DNA from: Tubiluchus corallicola
Lineage: Eukaryota; Priapulida; Priapulimorpha; Priapulimorphida; Tubiluchidae
Direction of reading: 5' to 3'
DNA length: 64,000 nucleotides
NCBI GenBank assembly: GCA_030141605.1
Contig: JAQGDQ010002376.1
Coordinates: forward strand, 416,422-480,421
Under the pieces are notes generated by a model, which was given only the letters and a program-made list of their open reading frames with translations, searched no databases and was not told where the DNA came from. A program made the translations under genes and the position numbers. Of the stretch, positions 38,401 through 53,400 are shown in pieces. The first letter of the stretch is position 1. Every line of letters begins with the position of its first letter.

Positions 38401-41400
38401 GCGTTCCTGTTGTTAAACTGATCTACCAGTTCTTGCCGTCTACTGGAAGGTGTTGTCCCATCCAGTCTCAAGTAACGATAATTGCTTTTAACGCACACTT
38501 CTTGTAAAATATCTAACGTCTAAAAACATTAACCACTTGATTACAAATACATTTCAACTGCATCGATGTACAACAAATTTAGGACGAGGTTTCTCAGGAA
38601 TTTACAAAATAAACAATTTAGTGGTTGTAGTTTACAAATAGTGGTAACTTTTAACACAATTTAATTACGGTGTAACAATTAATACTCATAGTATATAGTA
38701 TAATAATAAGTGCTATTAATACAATTATGAATGCATGTTTAAACTTTATTGCATTTTCTTTATGGCATATTCAGACGTCGAGACTTCTCCCGCAACTTCT
38801 CTCTGAGAGTACGCCACACGTGTGAATGGTTGGCAACTTTTCTTGCAGCTTATTGCAAACCCAGAAGGAAAAGAGAAAAGTTGCACAGCAAGTTGCGAGA
38901 GAAGTTGCCAAACCACTCACACCTGCAACTACTCTCAGACAGAAGTTGCGCAGCAAATTGCGAGATTAGTCTCTACGTCTGAACGTGCCAGTAGCATACC
39001 TCAGTATAATTTGAAACAACAACAGATTTCTCTACATTTTTGTTTGTTGCATGAAAAGAGTACAGCAAGCTAGATAACACAAGGAGTTTCCCTGAATGTT
39101 CTGCCAGTGACACGTGCTCTCCAGAAAACAATGACAGTATATCGTCAAAAAGGCACAACTGTATGGAATAACAGACAGCCAAAATTAATATGCCATAAGA
39201 GTAATAAAACATAAGTTACATGCAGAAATTTAGTACAGTTAACTGTGCATGCTTGCACAGACAACAGTAATCAGAAAAATAAGGATTTTGATCAAGAAGT
39301 TGATTGACTAAGATACTAAGCTGGCGAATTCAGACTCAATTTGTGAAAGGAAATTTATCTTTTTTGAGAGGGATTACAATATTTTGTTTACGTACAGTAT
39401 GTAGATTTAACAGTACTGCTAATTTACAACAGCTAGTGTTCTTGTTGGTAAGACAAAGTTAGTTTCAATTGTAGAAAAGTCATGTTCAAGACTACAGAAT
39501 GTAAAATACCAAAAGCAAAATCAACATCAGAAATCAAAATTTTATAAGACATAGACAATTTATTTTTCTTCTCTTAAGCATAATGCAACAAATCAACAAT
39601 TGACTGGATGTATGTTCCTTCCATTTCAGGACTGTGAATTTATAACGATATCATTTTGAAGTAACTTTAAAAAAAATAAAATCTATAATACTAACTAACA
39701 TGTACCTAATAATAGGCCCAGATCTATAATAAAGTCACAGGAAAAAAGTCACGGAAAAAGCCACAGTTCTGGCTAAGGTCAGGGTTAGGGTTATTTTTTT
39801 TCCAATGCATTTTGTCAGCAACTTTTTTACCTGGGATCAGATAACCAGTAATGATAGTAATGCTAGTTGTTACAGTAGTCAGCTATAAGACTAGATCTTA
39901 ACTTTAATAATGTTTATATTTTAGATTACGATAGGAAGCAGTTTTCATATCACTGGGAAGGCTATTCCACAAAATAGACCCTGGAATTTCAGTGACCTGT
40001 CTCAAATTTGTGTTGAAACGTTCTATGTCATAATTGCTGCTGCTTGCAAATCTAGAGTTGTAATCATGTGTTGTGTCTATAGAGTGATAGTAATAAGAAA
40101 ACAGTACTGGATGAGTGTTATGTTTGAATCTGTAAACAAAATTGTTTAATTCTAATTTATGTATGTTTTAGTTTTAGCAGGTTTAATTCATAACACAACG
40201 ATGTAACATGAGCTCTTCTACTGGCAAATGTCATTAATTAAATAAATTTATTTTGATTGATTGTAAGGGGTTTCAAAGCTGAATTAGGGGCAATGCCATG
40301 AACAGTCAGAAATGAGTTTCATTGTATCTTTATTGATATTATGCCCAATTTAAAAAAAGACATTCCATTAATTTTGCTTATTTTGCTGTTAACATGTTGG
40401 AATGGGAATGCCATGCCAATTAATAGTCAATTATTATTCCCAAGTGTTGTTCCTATATCTGTAATTGTCATGTGGCCTAAAACCAATTATTGCACCAAAA
40501 TAATTGAGATTCTTTTATCATTTGTCTGGGAATAGTTTGTTCATCTAGCCCTGTGTTTAGCTACAACTCTGGCAAAGATGTAGTAATCGGTAATTTATGC
40601 TACGTATCGTCCATTGTTAAAGATCCAACATGCCAGATAATACAGAAACAATTTGTATAACGACTATAACACAAAGCATGGTAAATGAGCAAGCATTCAG
40701 TAACTCAGCGAGCGTCTGCTTGTACAGTGAATGAGGCGCATGCGCATTTTTCCCACGATCTTGTGCTGATAGGCAAGCCTGTTCGAGTGCTTGTTGCTGG
40801 AGCTGATGTACAAAGGAAAAGTACGGCAGAAAATATTGCCCTCAACGCGAAGCACAATGTAGCAATGAATGATTTCAGTGAATTAGTTGAGGAACGTACT
40901 GATCATTACAAAACGAATCGGAGAATCATCATGTGAAAGAAATTGCCACAAATACCTTCAGTAATGCAAGTTATGAAGATTACGAACCGGCTGTGCCGAG
41001 GAGCTTAATGAATGGAAAGCAGTTCAAACGCAATTCGATACTCGGGTAAGACGTATTACAAACATATTCGCTCCGCCATATTGACCCCATACTAATGCGA
41101 TAAATTAGTTAAGGACTGCAATTAGAAACGTTTTTTCCAATAACAAGAAACGTCTTATGATACAACAAAAAATTGCTATACGGGAAGAATGTAGCAACAT
41201 AGTTTATGAGACATTGAGTTTAATTTAATAAATGTACCGGCAGTCCATAAATGCAAGTACATTTTTGGTGGGGAGGGGGTTTGAATCTCTCCAAACTTAG
41301 ATCGTGAGAAACAATTTTAAGTTGAGTGTAAGAGTGAAGTCATGTGAAAGAAGCTTTTCAAAGCTTAAACAAACCAAAAACTGCTTGCGATCCACAATGG

Positions 41401-44400
41401 AACAGTCAAAGCTATCTGATCTTTCGGTTTTATCTGTTAAAATTGACTTAGCAAAAGTAATTGATTTTGATGAAGTAATTGACAACTTTGCAGCAGTGAA
41501 ATCCAGGAATGGAAAGTTCTGATTGCTGACATAAATTATAATTAGTAAAATACTGAACTGTTTGTGTTTTAATGCCAGTTTCTTTTGATACTTCAACTAA
41601 GAAGTGTATTTTCATATGATTAAAAGTGCTGCTTCAATGTGCAAATATATCATAAAAATTAAAAATATTAAGTTTTCAATTTAAAATAAACATTGTCAGT
41701 ATACTAATGTGTGCTTAGCACTTTAACTCAGTAGGATGGAAAATAAAGTGATGTTGTCTAGATGATGTTTCTCCTAATCGCCATGCAGCAAGTACTAGCT
41801 ATGCACATAAGATCATACTAAAGGATACAGTATATAAGCTCCAATGCACGTTTGATACCATGAGTACTGCACCGAATGACACCAACCTTGTGGTTGCCAG
41901 ATTAGAAAATTAGAAATATGGGACACTCTTATAATCTCTTTCCATACACACACATATATAATATAAGAGATTATAAGTGTCCCATATTTCTAATTTTCTA
42001 ATCTGGCAACCATAGGGCAACTGTATATATATATATATAGACATAAATTTAAACACGCCTAACACCCAGATCAATATATTATATAAAAGTAGAGACATAA
42101 GTTAAAAACATTAAGCAGGGATTTTAATGGGTTATGAGGAAAACAAAAGTAAAATCATTTGAAAATATTTATTTAATACCGAAAATGGAGAAATATTATG
42201 ATTATTTAATAATTACATTTGGGATATTTTCATCAAAAGGATCTGAGAAAAGAAAATACAATTATTCATAAAGTTACTAGTAAGAACCCGTAAGAAGGTA
42301 GTAAAAATGCATTTTTATCACGAAATTTGAAAATGAACTAAATACGCCACGGGGGACAAAATTATCAAATATGGGACATGTCCTGTATATAAGGGACGTC
42401 CAGCAACCCTAACCCTAGCGAAGCCCCTGTTCACCAGACAGGCACACCTTAGACGTAGATATTTTTCTTCTCCGTCAGTATATGATTAAATTATTCGTGA
42501 GGCAAACAAATAATAAATTTATTTAGGAGATGGGCTAGGAAAGAGCTCAATGAACAACTTTTAGCTCCTTTGATGATTTTCAAAATTTATAGTAATTCTT
42601 TTCAATGGAAGGCATCTGTTACATAATAGCAAAATGTTTACTACAACAATGTTGTGAGATACATAAGTTATTAATAACATCCTAGCATTTTAGGAATAAC
42701 TCATCATTTAAATTTTTGACAGGACAAAGTTTATAGGCTTCAAAGTAAAATATCCTCTAAAATCTAATAAATCTTAACAATTTTATGCATACTAAAACTG
42801 CTGTGATGCCCAGGTATTGCCTTTTCCACAGTTTTTGTGTGGCACTCCAGCACTCAGCCTTGGCTTATTTAATACCAGTGATTGTGGCACACCAGTACTC
42901 AGCCCTGGCTTATTTAATACCGGCGGTTGTGACAGGATCTGGCAAAGGATTCTGTGATAATCAGGAATTATCAAGGATAATCCTTTAGATGAAACAGTGA
43001 ATTGGCAGAAGTGTCTCAGCCCGGTTGGGAAGATGAATACACTCCCTGAAGGAGATAAGCAGCCCGAATCAGTGTAGTAAGTGAAACAGTTTAAAGTTCA
43101 TATAGAATCCAGTGGTCATCTATATCGCATTCACTGACCAGTGCTAGGTTGCGGAGTTGAGCCTAAAAGCACATCAATGTGGGTTCCTGATTGATGAAAG
43201 TCGACCCCAAACCTGACTCTTGAGGCCTGACTCCCAGAAGTTCTTAAAATTTTGATTTTTGAGGCATTTTATTAACCAGACTCAAACCATTAGATGATAG
43301 ATATTATATTATGAACCTTAAGTAAAGGTACTGCTTAATATTTATGTTTAAGGCAGGAGTATTTTATTATCAACAGACTGTGGCTTTTCTTTACCTGAAG
43401 ATCTAATCAGCAAAACATTAGAACCAATGGAATTTTAAATGCATTGTTTTAAGCTGCAGACCCTGCATTGATCAGCTTCAGTATTGTTTAATTTTACTTA
43501 TCTAAGCATATGCCATTATAATTCGGCTATCACCCTTGCCACAGAGATACTAAAAAGTATTATTATACTGTATTAATAGCATGTAATTATATAAAAATAA
43601 CTTCCTGAAGTTTTTCTAGACAATAAAAGAGTAGCTATAAATTGTTGATATTATGATTTATAAATTATTGAACATGTTTTATTTGTTTTGACTTAAAGAT
43701 TTGAAAGACATGGGGAAGCATTTTGCAATTTTTTAACTCATTATCATTGAATATTAGAGCTACATTTATAGCCGAATGACTGTTATAAGTCTGTTGCTAC
43801 TAAGCTTTAATTATCTGACTTTTTTGGTGAAACAGTTGTCTTAGCTATCAAAACTGACTAATTTGTTGCTAAAATAGAACATGTGACAGCAATTTTTGCA
43901 AAAAGTTAAAAGTCAAATGAAAACTAACATGAGAAAACGAATAATTTTTAAGAACAAGAAACAAAGCCATTAGAAGTGCTATTTAGTACACCGCTGTGCG
44001 CTATCTTCCGATATGATTTATTGAAGACATTTTATTTTGTTTTCCAAACTCTTAGCATCGACTAAGCACGGCATCGAATTGCACCAAGGAAATTCTGTCC
44101 TTTTGTCCGTTATGCTACAGATTTTGTTATGTTACTTTTGTTTTCTATATTATTGTGTTATGGTTTTGAAGTAGTTTTGCAAGGTTGTCTCTCATACCAG
44201 TTCAGTTCTTTGGTGTCTTGATCATCTTAGGCGTGTATTTTTTGTTGCCTCAGATGTGAGATATCAAAAGCCGACAATATACCTTTAGTCTGTTCCCGCA
44301 AAATTCAGTTACTTTTTTAGTCACTTTTCGATTTATACATGCCCATTAAAAAATTTTACGAAACGAAATTGTGTAAATACATGGCAACAATTTCAAAATA

Positions 44401-47400
44401 GAAAGCATGAATTTTTTTTACTCGAGAGAGGTACTCTGACTTTTCAGACTCAGAAATAAACACTTGTACTTCAATTACTTGTGTTGGATAAGTAATCCAT
44501 GTTGTTTATGTTGGGAATTAGGGTTATGATTCTATTTAATTTTACTGTAGCATTATTCTTCGAGAAAAATCATTATTTAATGTTTTTAATCTCGAATTTT
44601 ATATTAGTTAAAGTTAACGTTTTATTCACAGGTGAACAATTTGATGCTAGGAAAGCAAGTGAATAGTCTGCACAATCCCTTGTTCAATCATGAATGCTTA
44701 TGAAATGAACGAAGAGCTGCAAGCTGCCATTGAACAGTTAGAACTTGAGCAAATCGATCTGTGTGGAGAGCAGGCTGGCGAAAGCTCTATTTCAGAACTG
44801 GTTTATACTAACAGCATCAAAAATATTACTAGCAGCGTAACAGATGTGGGCTCAGTACAGCAGCAGCAAGCAGGCAGTCAGACTCGTTCAGCTGTGACTC
44901 ATGCTACGTATCAGCAGCAGGCTCTATCCAGAATAAATGAGTTTAATGTCAGCCTTGAGCTTATGAATACAGCCTGCGTTGATAGTAGAGATGGTTTGTG
45001 TGCGCTGGGTACCGGGACCGCTGTAAAAGATTTTGTCACTTTGGACGAATTCCAAGCTCTGCAGCAGAATCAAATGAAAGAATCATTTTCTGCTAGTGGG
45101 TTACTAGAGAGTTTAAACAATAATGAAATAACTAATGGTACACCAGAGCATTTAGACAATAATGAAAATGTTTTTGACACTCTACAGAGTGAAGGGTACA
45201 TTGAAACTGCTATTGATTCATTAGGGACATTAGAGAATAACGACGTTGCTGTGACTATTGGCAGCAATGCATTAGATATAAATCTACTGCCGTTCAGCCA
45301 GCAAGACTCAGATCATTCGTTGTCTAGGCAACAACACACTACTTCACAAAAAGTAGAAATCAATAAGCAATATGAATTGGATCTGCCCATAGAAGATGTT
45401 ACGGAGCAACGTCTTGCTAGTGATGTTACCAAGCAGATGTGCAGTGATTATGGTATTGATGTGAAATTCAGTGTGGAAAATTTTACAAGTATGCCTGTAA
45501 ATAATCAGGATAATGACTTGAATCGTGATATAGATGATTCTGATTCTGATTCTTCAGATTCAGATTCTAATTCTGACGACTTTGATAATCAGGACAGTAT
45601 TCAGAATTCAGTTGCTCCTTTAAATGAAAAAACTTCTGATAGCATAATTAATGGTTCGGTTTTCGAACGCAATGAAGCTAAAGTGATAAGTGGTTTTCCC
45701 ATTAGTCTAAACAGTGATAATGTTGAACAATTACAAGTAGAATGTAAAATCACAAATTCTCCAGTAAATATTGAAGAATGTCAAAAATACACAATAGAAA
45801 ATTCCTGTAAGACGATCTTATTCAAAACTGATGAACAGTGTGAATGTCTCGACTGTGGTGCATCACTGAGTAATCTTCTGAGTTCACAAGAACATCTTGG
45901 ATTAATGACAGCCGTTGTGAAGTTGTGTACATGCTTACAGGAAGGTAGAAAATGTTTACATTATGCAAATGAAGTAAGCACCTCTAAGTTACATGTGAGT
46001 GAACTATACAGTTGTCATATGTGTGAAATAACTTTTCACAGACTGTCTGCATTAACAAATCACATGGTTATGAAACATAATGATGAGGACTCAACTGACA
46101 ATCAAAGTGTTGCTGCTAATTACATACAACCACCTGCTAGTTTGCAAAAGACCCATAAATGTGGAATTTGTCCAGCTTCATTTTCCAATGTTTTTAATTT
46201 GCAAAAGCATGGTAGAGTTGTTCATAGTGCAATACCAAAACAGTATCGATGTACTAAATGTACTGCTTCTTTTCAAGCCTTGAAGAATTTAACATTACAT
46301 CTTCGGCTTCACGAAAATGAGCAGCAGTCATTTGAGTCTCAGCGAATAGATAAAATAGCGACAAAAACCCCAACAGCAGGAACTGATGAAGCCAGTAAGC
46401 CTGATCAAGCTAGTAAGCCTGACAGTATTGACAAAATACCAGTGAATGGCATTAAGAAGGCTGGGAATACAGATGAGAAATCAATAAAGTGTAGAATGTG
46501 CCCGGCTGCATTTAAACATACAGCAAGCCTTAAAAGGCACATACAAATCACTCATAACAAGATAAAAATGTATTCATGCAAACTCTGCCCAGCTAGATTT
46601 GGAGTTAAATCAACAGTTAAAAAACATATGAGTGATGTGCATGGGGGTGTGCCTAAAAAGTATAAATGTCAACATTGTACTGCTTCATACAGAGCCCTGA
46701 AGAATTTGCAGCGGCACATGAAACTTCATATTGCTAAATTACAGCCTGTACAGGAAAAAAAGAAAAACCAGTACCTCTGTTTTTTGTGTAGCACAAGATG
46801 TTCATCAGCGGATGTTCTTAAAGAACATATTAAAACCCACTCTGAGACGAAAGAGCCAACGGCAGATATAACAACTACACCAAGAAAAGCACTTCTGAAG
46901 ATATTTAAGTGTAATGTCTGCTCAGTTAGTTTTCACAGTCGACTAGACAGGGATGTGCATTTGCAAACTGCTCATGAGAAGGCAAAATCAACACCTGAGC
47001 AACAAAACAGTAGCTTGGATTCCAGTATATGCAGGGTATGCAAAAACAGTTTTAATTCTAAAGCTCTCTTGGACCAGCACATGAAGCAGTATAAGAAGCT
47101 GTATGAGTGTAATGCTTGCCCTGCTATGTTCAAAGTATCCACTAACAGAAATAAACACGTGAATAATGTGCATTCTGGTGCATTAAAGGCTTTCCGATGC
47201 GATGTTTGTGGAGGTGGATTTCACAGAGAATATAGCTTGCAAAGCCACATGCTACTGCATAATCAAGCCCACAAAGAGCAATATAAGTGTGATAAGTGTG
47301 ATTTCAATTGTAATTCGTCAGAACAGCTGAAGACTCATATCATTTGCAAGCATTCAGTAACTGCACAAAGTCCTGGAATTATCATAATGGACACTCCAAC

Positions 47401-50400
47401 TGTAAGCCTGCAAAAAATCAAAGTAGAAGATTCACATGCCGAGGCTATTACTATTCAGGAGTCTGCAGACATGGATTTTTGTGAAGATATGGAGCACTGT
47501 TGTGACATTTGTGGAAAGTTTTTCATGAAAGAGTCAGAGTTACTAGTACATGAAAAAGTACACATGGCACTAAAACCTTATAAATGTGGAATTTGTGGTC
47601 TAGACTTTTGTGACATGAGTACACTTGACATCCACCAAACATCACATACCAACAAGTCATATGAAGCATACACAAAAATGGTTGCCGAGACTTCAAATTC
47701 AAGCTGCTATGTTGACTTCCAAAATATTGGTATGCGAGAACTACACAGCAGTGGTAATGAAAATCTTAGTAATGAGAGAAAAGTGCCATTTGGGAAGAAA
47801 AGAGAAAGAGTTTATGAGTGTGACACGTGCAAGAAAGTCTTCAAAGATGGAGGAACTCTGAAAGTTCATAAGCGCATACACACAAACGAAAGGCCATACA
47901 TTTGTCACATTTGTCAAGCAACATTCAGACAACACCACCATCTAGTCAGACATGTAGCAAGCCATAGTGATGATAAACCATTTTCTTGTGATGTGTGCGG
48001 AAAAAGATTCAAATTAAGCGAATACCTCACAACACACAAGGCTGTGCATTCACAGGCTAAGAAATTCAAATGTGGAGTATGCGGCAAAGATTTTCGCCTA
48101 TACAGCGATTTGAGAGCTCATCAGAAAGTTCATGCATCAAAAAACGCAAAGACTGATGGTATGTTTGACAATAAGCTTGCTTTTGATAGTCATGATACTA
48201 GTCACTCTAGGCTTAAACCCCACAAATGTCCCGTTTGTAAGAACGGTTTTAAAGTGGTTCGCCACATGAAAATTCATTTGTGGTCACATTCTAAGAACAA
48301 TATGCACTATTGTCTCACTTGCGGAAAAAAATTTCAATCTCAAGTTGGCTTAGCTGTCCACAAAAGAATTCACATTGTAAAAAAAGAACTTGAAGAGGTT
48401 GTGAATGCAAGCACTAACTTGACGCAGTACGTGACCAGCACTAGTAAAGGTAAACAGTACCAATGTCCCGTATGTGAAGTGAAATTTGCACAGTCTACCT
48501 ATCTGAGTGTACACTTGCGAGTTCACACAGGCGAGAAGCCATATAAGTGTGAGGTTTGCAATAGTCGTTTTCGACAAAGAGCCCATCTTAAATGTCACAT
48601 GTTCACTCACACAGACCACAAACCTTTTTCTTGCAAAATATGTGCTGCATCTTTTAAGCAACTTTCAGCTTTAAAAAAACATGGTTTAGTACACACTGAC
48701 TTAAAGCCATACAAATGTGATTCTTGTAGTGCAGAATTTGCACAATCAACCGACTTGCTAAATCACATTATGGTACATAACGAAAATAGACCCTATACTT
48801 GTCAAACTTGTTTCGCTACATTTAAAACTGAATCATTCTTCAATAGCCACATTAAAGTACACACCCATCTTAAACCTCACGTTTGTGATGAATGTGGAAA
48901 AGACTTTCGAATCGCTGCAAATCTAACAGTTCATAAGAGAACTCACTCTAACGAAAAGCCATACCAGTGTCAAATCTGCTCAAAGCGATTTAAACAAACA
49001 GGACACTTGAAAGTTCATTTGTCAATACATGCAGACTCGAAACCATATAAATGTGATTCTTGTGGTGCCAGTTTTAGGCAACCAGGAAACTTAAAGAGTC
49101 ACCAAACCGTTCACACAGATGAAAGGCCACATGTATGTGACATTTGCCAATCAGCTTTTAAAACGTTTAGTTATTTGCAAAGCCACAAGCGAATACATAC
49201 AGATTTGCGTCCATATAGCTGTACATGTGGAAAAACATTTAAAACACCAGATGGATTGAAAGCGCACGAGAAAACTCACACAGATGAAAAGCCATATGAA
49301 TGTCGCCATTGTCATGCACGCTTTAAGCAGCAGCCTCACCTCAAAACTCATCTACTTACACATAGTACTCACAAACCTTATTGCTGTGACACTTGTGATG
49401 CACGCTTTAAACAGTCATCCCACTTGAAAGTTCACATGGCTGTTCATAGCGATGTGCGACCATTTCCTTGTCATATTTGTGGTGCGGCATTTAAAACATC
49501 AACTTCACTCAGTAGTCATAAGCGCATTCACACGGACCTGAAGCCATATGTATGTGACGTATGCAACAGAGCCTTTAAATTTTCGGAAGGACTAAAATCT
49601 CACAAGAAAACACACTCAGCTGACAAACCTTTTTCATGTGACCAGTGTGGAGCATGTTTTAAGTTGGCTGGTTATCTCAAAAGCCATATGCTAGTTCACA
49701 CTGAAATACGACCCTATTGTTGTTCTACATGTGGAGCTACTTTTAAAACAGCCAGTTACCTCCATAACCACAGCAAAATTCACACAGACATTCGACCTCA
49801 TATTTGCCACATTTGTGGAAAAGGTTTTAAAATGTCATCAAACTTGCGAGCTCATGCACGAACTCATTCAAACGAGAAACCATATTCTTGTGACCAATGC
49901 TCTGCACAGTTTAAGCAAATTGCTCATTTAAAGATGCATGTCAGAACTCATTCTGATTTGAAACCCTATAAATGTGATTCCTGCGAATCTCGTTTCCGAC
50001 AGTCTGCGCATTTAAAAGTTCACATGGCTGTTCACACTGAATCACGACCATTTGCTTGTGAAATTTGTGGAGCTGCATTTAAAACACAATCATCATTAAA
50101 CTCACACAAGAAAATCCATACAGACATTAAACCTCATTCATGTGATGTATGTGGGAAATCATTCAAATTTGCTGTTGGATTAAAAACTCACAGGCGAATT
50201 CATACAAATGAGAGACCTTTCTCTTGCGATACATGCCATGCTAGTTTTCGACAGGCTGGCAATTTGAAAAGTCATATGGCAGTGCATACAGATGTTCGAC
50301 CGTACGCATGCCCAACATGTCAAGCTGCCTTTAAAACATCATACTATCTCCAGAATCACATTAGAATACACACGACTGCTCGTCCATTTCAATGTGATGT

Positions 50401-53400
50401 CTGTGAAAAATCTTTTAAATTTAAGGAGGGATTACAATCTCACAAAAAGACACACACAAATGAACGCCCATTTGAGTGCGATACATGCCATGCACGATTC
50501 AAGCAAGCTGCTTATCTCAGAAGTCACATGCTTGTACATTCAGATGAAAGAAATCATTTTTGTGACATTTGTGGATCAGCTTTTAAAACTGCTGTTTATC
50601 TTGCCAATCATAGGCGCATTCACACTGATATGAGACCATACAAATGTGATATTTGTTACAAGGATTTCAAGCTGCCCGATGGCTTAAAGGCACATAAGAA
50701 GACACATTCCGATGAAAAACCATACTCGTGTAATATATGTGGTGCAAAATTCCGGCAAACAGCCCACGTAAAGGCACACATGTTAACCCATTCAGATGCT
50801 AAACCTTATAAGTGTGACACCTGTGATGCTTGTTTTAAGCAGTCAGCTCACTTAAAATCACATCTTGCTGTACACAGTGAAGAAAGAAAGTACTCATGTG
50901 ATATTTGTTATTCTGCTTTTAAAACATCTACTGCTCTAAACAGTCATAAAAGAATACATACTGATATAAAGCCTTATATATGTGCTACATGTGGCAATGC
51001 TTTCAAAACACCAGACGGATTGAAATCTCACCAGATTAGTCATATGGATGAACGTCCGTTTGAATGTGATACATGTCATGCTAAATTTAAGCAATCCACA
51101 AACTTGAAATATCACATGGTGGTGCATTCGGAAGAAAGAAATTATACATGTGATATATGTGACTCTGCTTTTAAAACTATGGCATATCTTACCACACATA
51201 AGCGTATTCATACAGAACTGCGTCCATACATTTGTGAATGTGGAAAAGACTTCAAGACACCTGATGGACTGAAATTGCATAAACGTACACACACAGGTGA
51301 GAAGCCATACTTCTGCAGTTTATGTGGTATGAGATTCAGGCAGTCAGGACATCTTAAATGTCACATGCAAACTATACATTCCGATTCTAAGCCATTTAAA
51401 TGTGACACATGTGATGCATGTTTTAAACAGTCAGCAAACTTGCGCAGCCACATGGCCGTACATTCTGATATTCGTCCTTATCCATGTCCTATTTGTGAGG
51501 CCACTTTTAAAACATCTACTTCATTAAGCAGCCATAAACGAATACACAGTGATATTAAACCACACATTTGTGACGTATGTGAAAAAGCATTTAAAACATC
51601 AGAAGGACTGAAGTCACACAAACACTCACACACAGATGCTAGACCCTTTGAGTGTGATACATGCCATGCCAAATTCAAGCAAGCAGGAAATTTAAAGAGC
51701 CACATGGTAGTGCATACTGAAGAACGTCCATGGACTTGTGATGTTTGTGAAGCCTCCTTTAAAACACAAGCATACCTTCATAGTCACAAACGTATCCACA
51801 CTGATATAAGGCCTTACATTTGTGAATGTGGAAAAGATTTTAAAACACCCGATGCATTAAAACTTCATAAACGTACACATAGTGATGAAAAACCGTACGC
51901 TTGTGAAATTTGTCATTCAACATTTAAGCAGCTTGCCCATGTACGAGTTCACATGGCTACACATTCTGATCTCAAGCCATATAAATGTGACACTTGTAGT
52001 GCTAGCTTCAAGTTGGCAGCATATTTGAAAACCCACATGATTGTTCACACTGAAGAAAGACCATGGATATGTGACGTTTGCCAAGCTGCTTTTAAAACGT
52101 CTAGTTATCTTAGCTCACATAAGAAAATTCACACAGATTTGAGACCATACATTTGTGATCAGTGTGGAAAAGACTTCAAGCTTCCTGATGCCCTGAAACT
52201 TCACAAGAGAACACATTCAAATCTAAGACCGTTTTCATGTGATGTATGTGGTCAGAAATTTCGGCAAACTGCACATGTTAAAGCACACATGCTTACGCAT
52301 TCAGATTCAAAACCATTCAAATGTGATACTTGTGATGCTTGTTTTAAACAGTCCGGGAATTTGAAATCTCATATGACAGTACATTCTGATGTTCGGGCTT
52401 ACTGTTGCCCCATATGCGGAACAGCTTTTAAAACAACCACATCATTAAACAGTCACAAACGGGTTCACAGTGACATTAAGCCTCATATCTGCTCCACTTG
52501 TGGCAAAGCTTTTAAAACTAGAGAAGGGCTAAAGTCACACAAATACACACACACAGATGAACGTCCATTTGCATGTGATACATGCAGTATGAGTTTTAAG
52601 CAATCCTCCAATTTAAAAAGTCACATGATTGTGCATACTGATGTAAGACCACACGTTTGTGATATATGTCAGGCAGCTTTTAAAACAGTTAGTTACCTCA
52701 CTAGTCATAAACGAATTCACACAGATTTGAGACCATATAACTGCGAAATATGTGGAAAAGATTTCAAGTTACCAGATGGATTGAAACTCCATAAACGAAT
52801 ACACACCAATGAAAAACCTTTCTCGTGTGATACATGTCAAGCTGCCTTCAAGCAGTCTGCTCATCTCAAAGTTCATATGACAGTTCATACAGACGAGAGA
52901 AATCACATTTGTGATATATGTGAATCAGCTTTTAAAACTGCATCATACCTAGCCATTCATAAAAAAACACACAGTGATGTAAGACCTCATATCTGTGATA
53001 TCTGTGGCAAGGGATTCAAGTTTACAGATGGGCTGAAAGCTCATAAAAAGACTCATACATCTGAGAAGCCATACCAATGTGAGATATGTTTTAGACGATT
53101 TCGACAAGGAGGACATTTAAAAATACATCTTCTTACACATTCTGACTCAAAACCTTTTAAATGTGACACATGTGATGCATGTTTTAAACAGTCTGGCCAT
53201 TTAAAGGTTCACATGTCAGTACATTCAGATGAAAGACCTTTCCCTTGTGCAGTGTGTGGTGCTGCATTCAAAACATCAACATCTCTGAGCACCCATAAAC
53301 GTATTCACACTGACCTGAGACCCTATTCCTGTGACTTGTGTGACAAAGCATTCAAGTTTTCCACAGGCTTGAGAGCTCATAAAAAAACTCACACAGGAGA

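Noticed and set aside
42395-42420. CCCTAACCCTA, possible telomeric sequence (also GGGTTAGGGTTA at about 39,780)
   Set aside because: Only two units in each case, far too short for interstitial telomere arrays.
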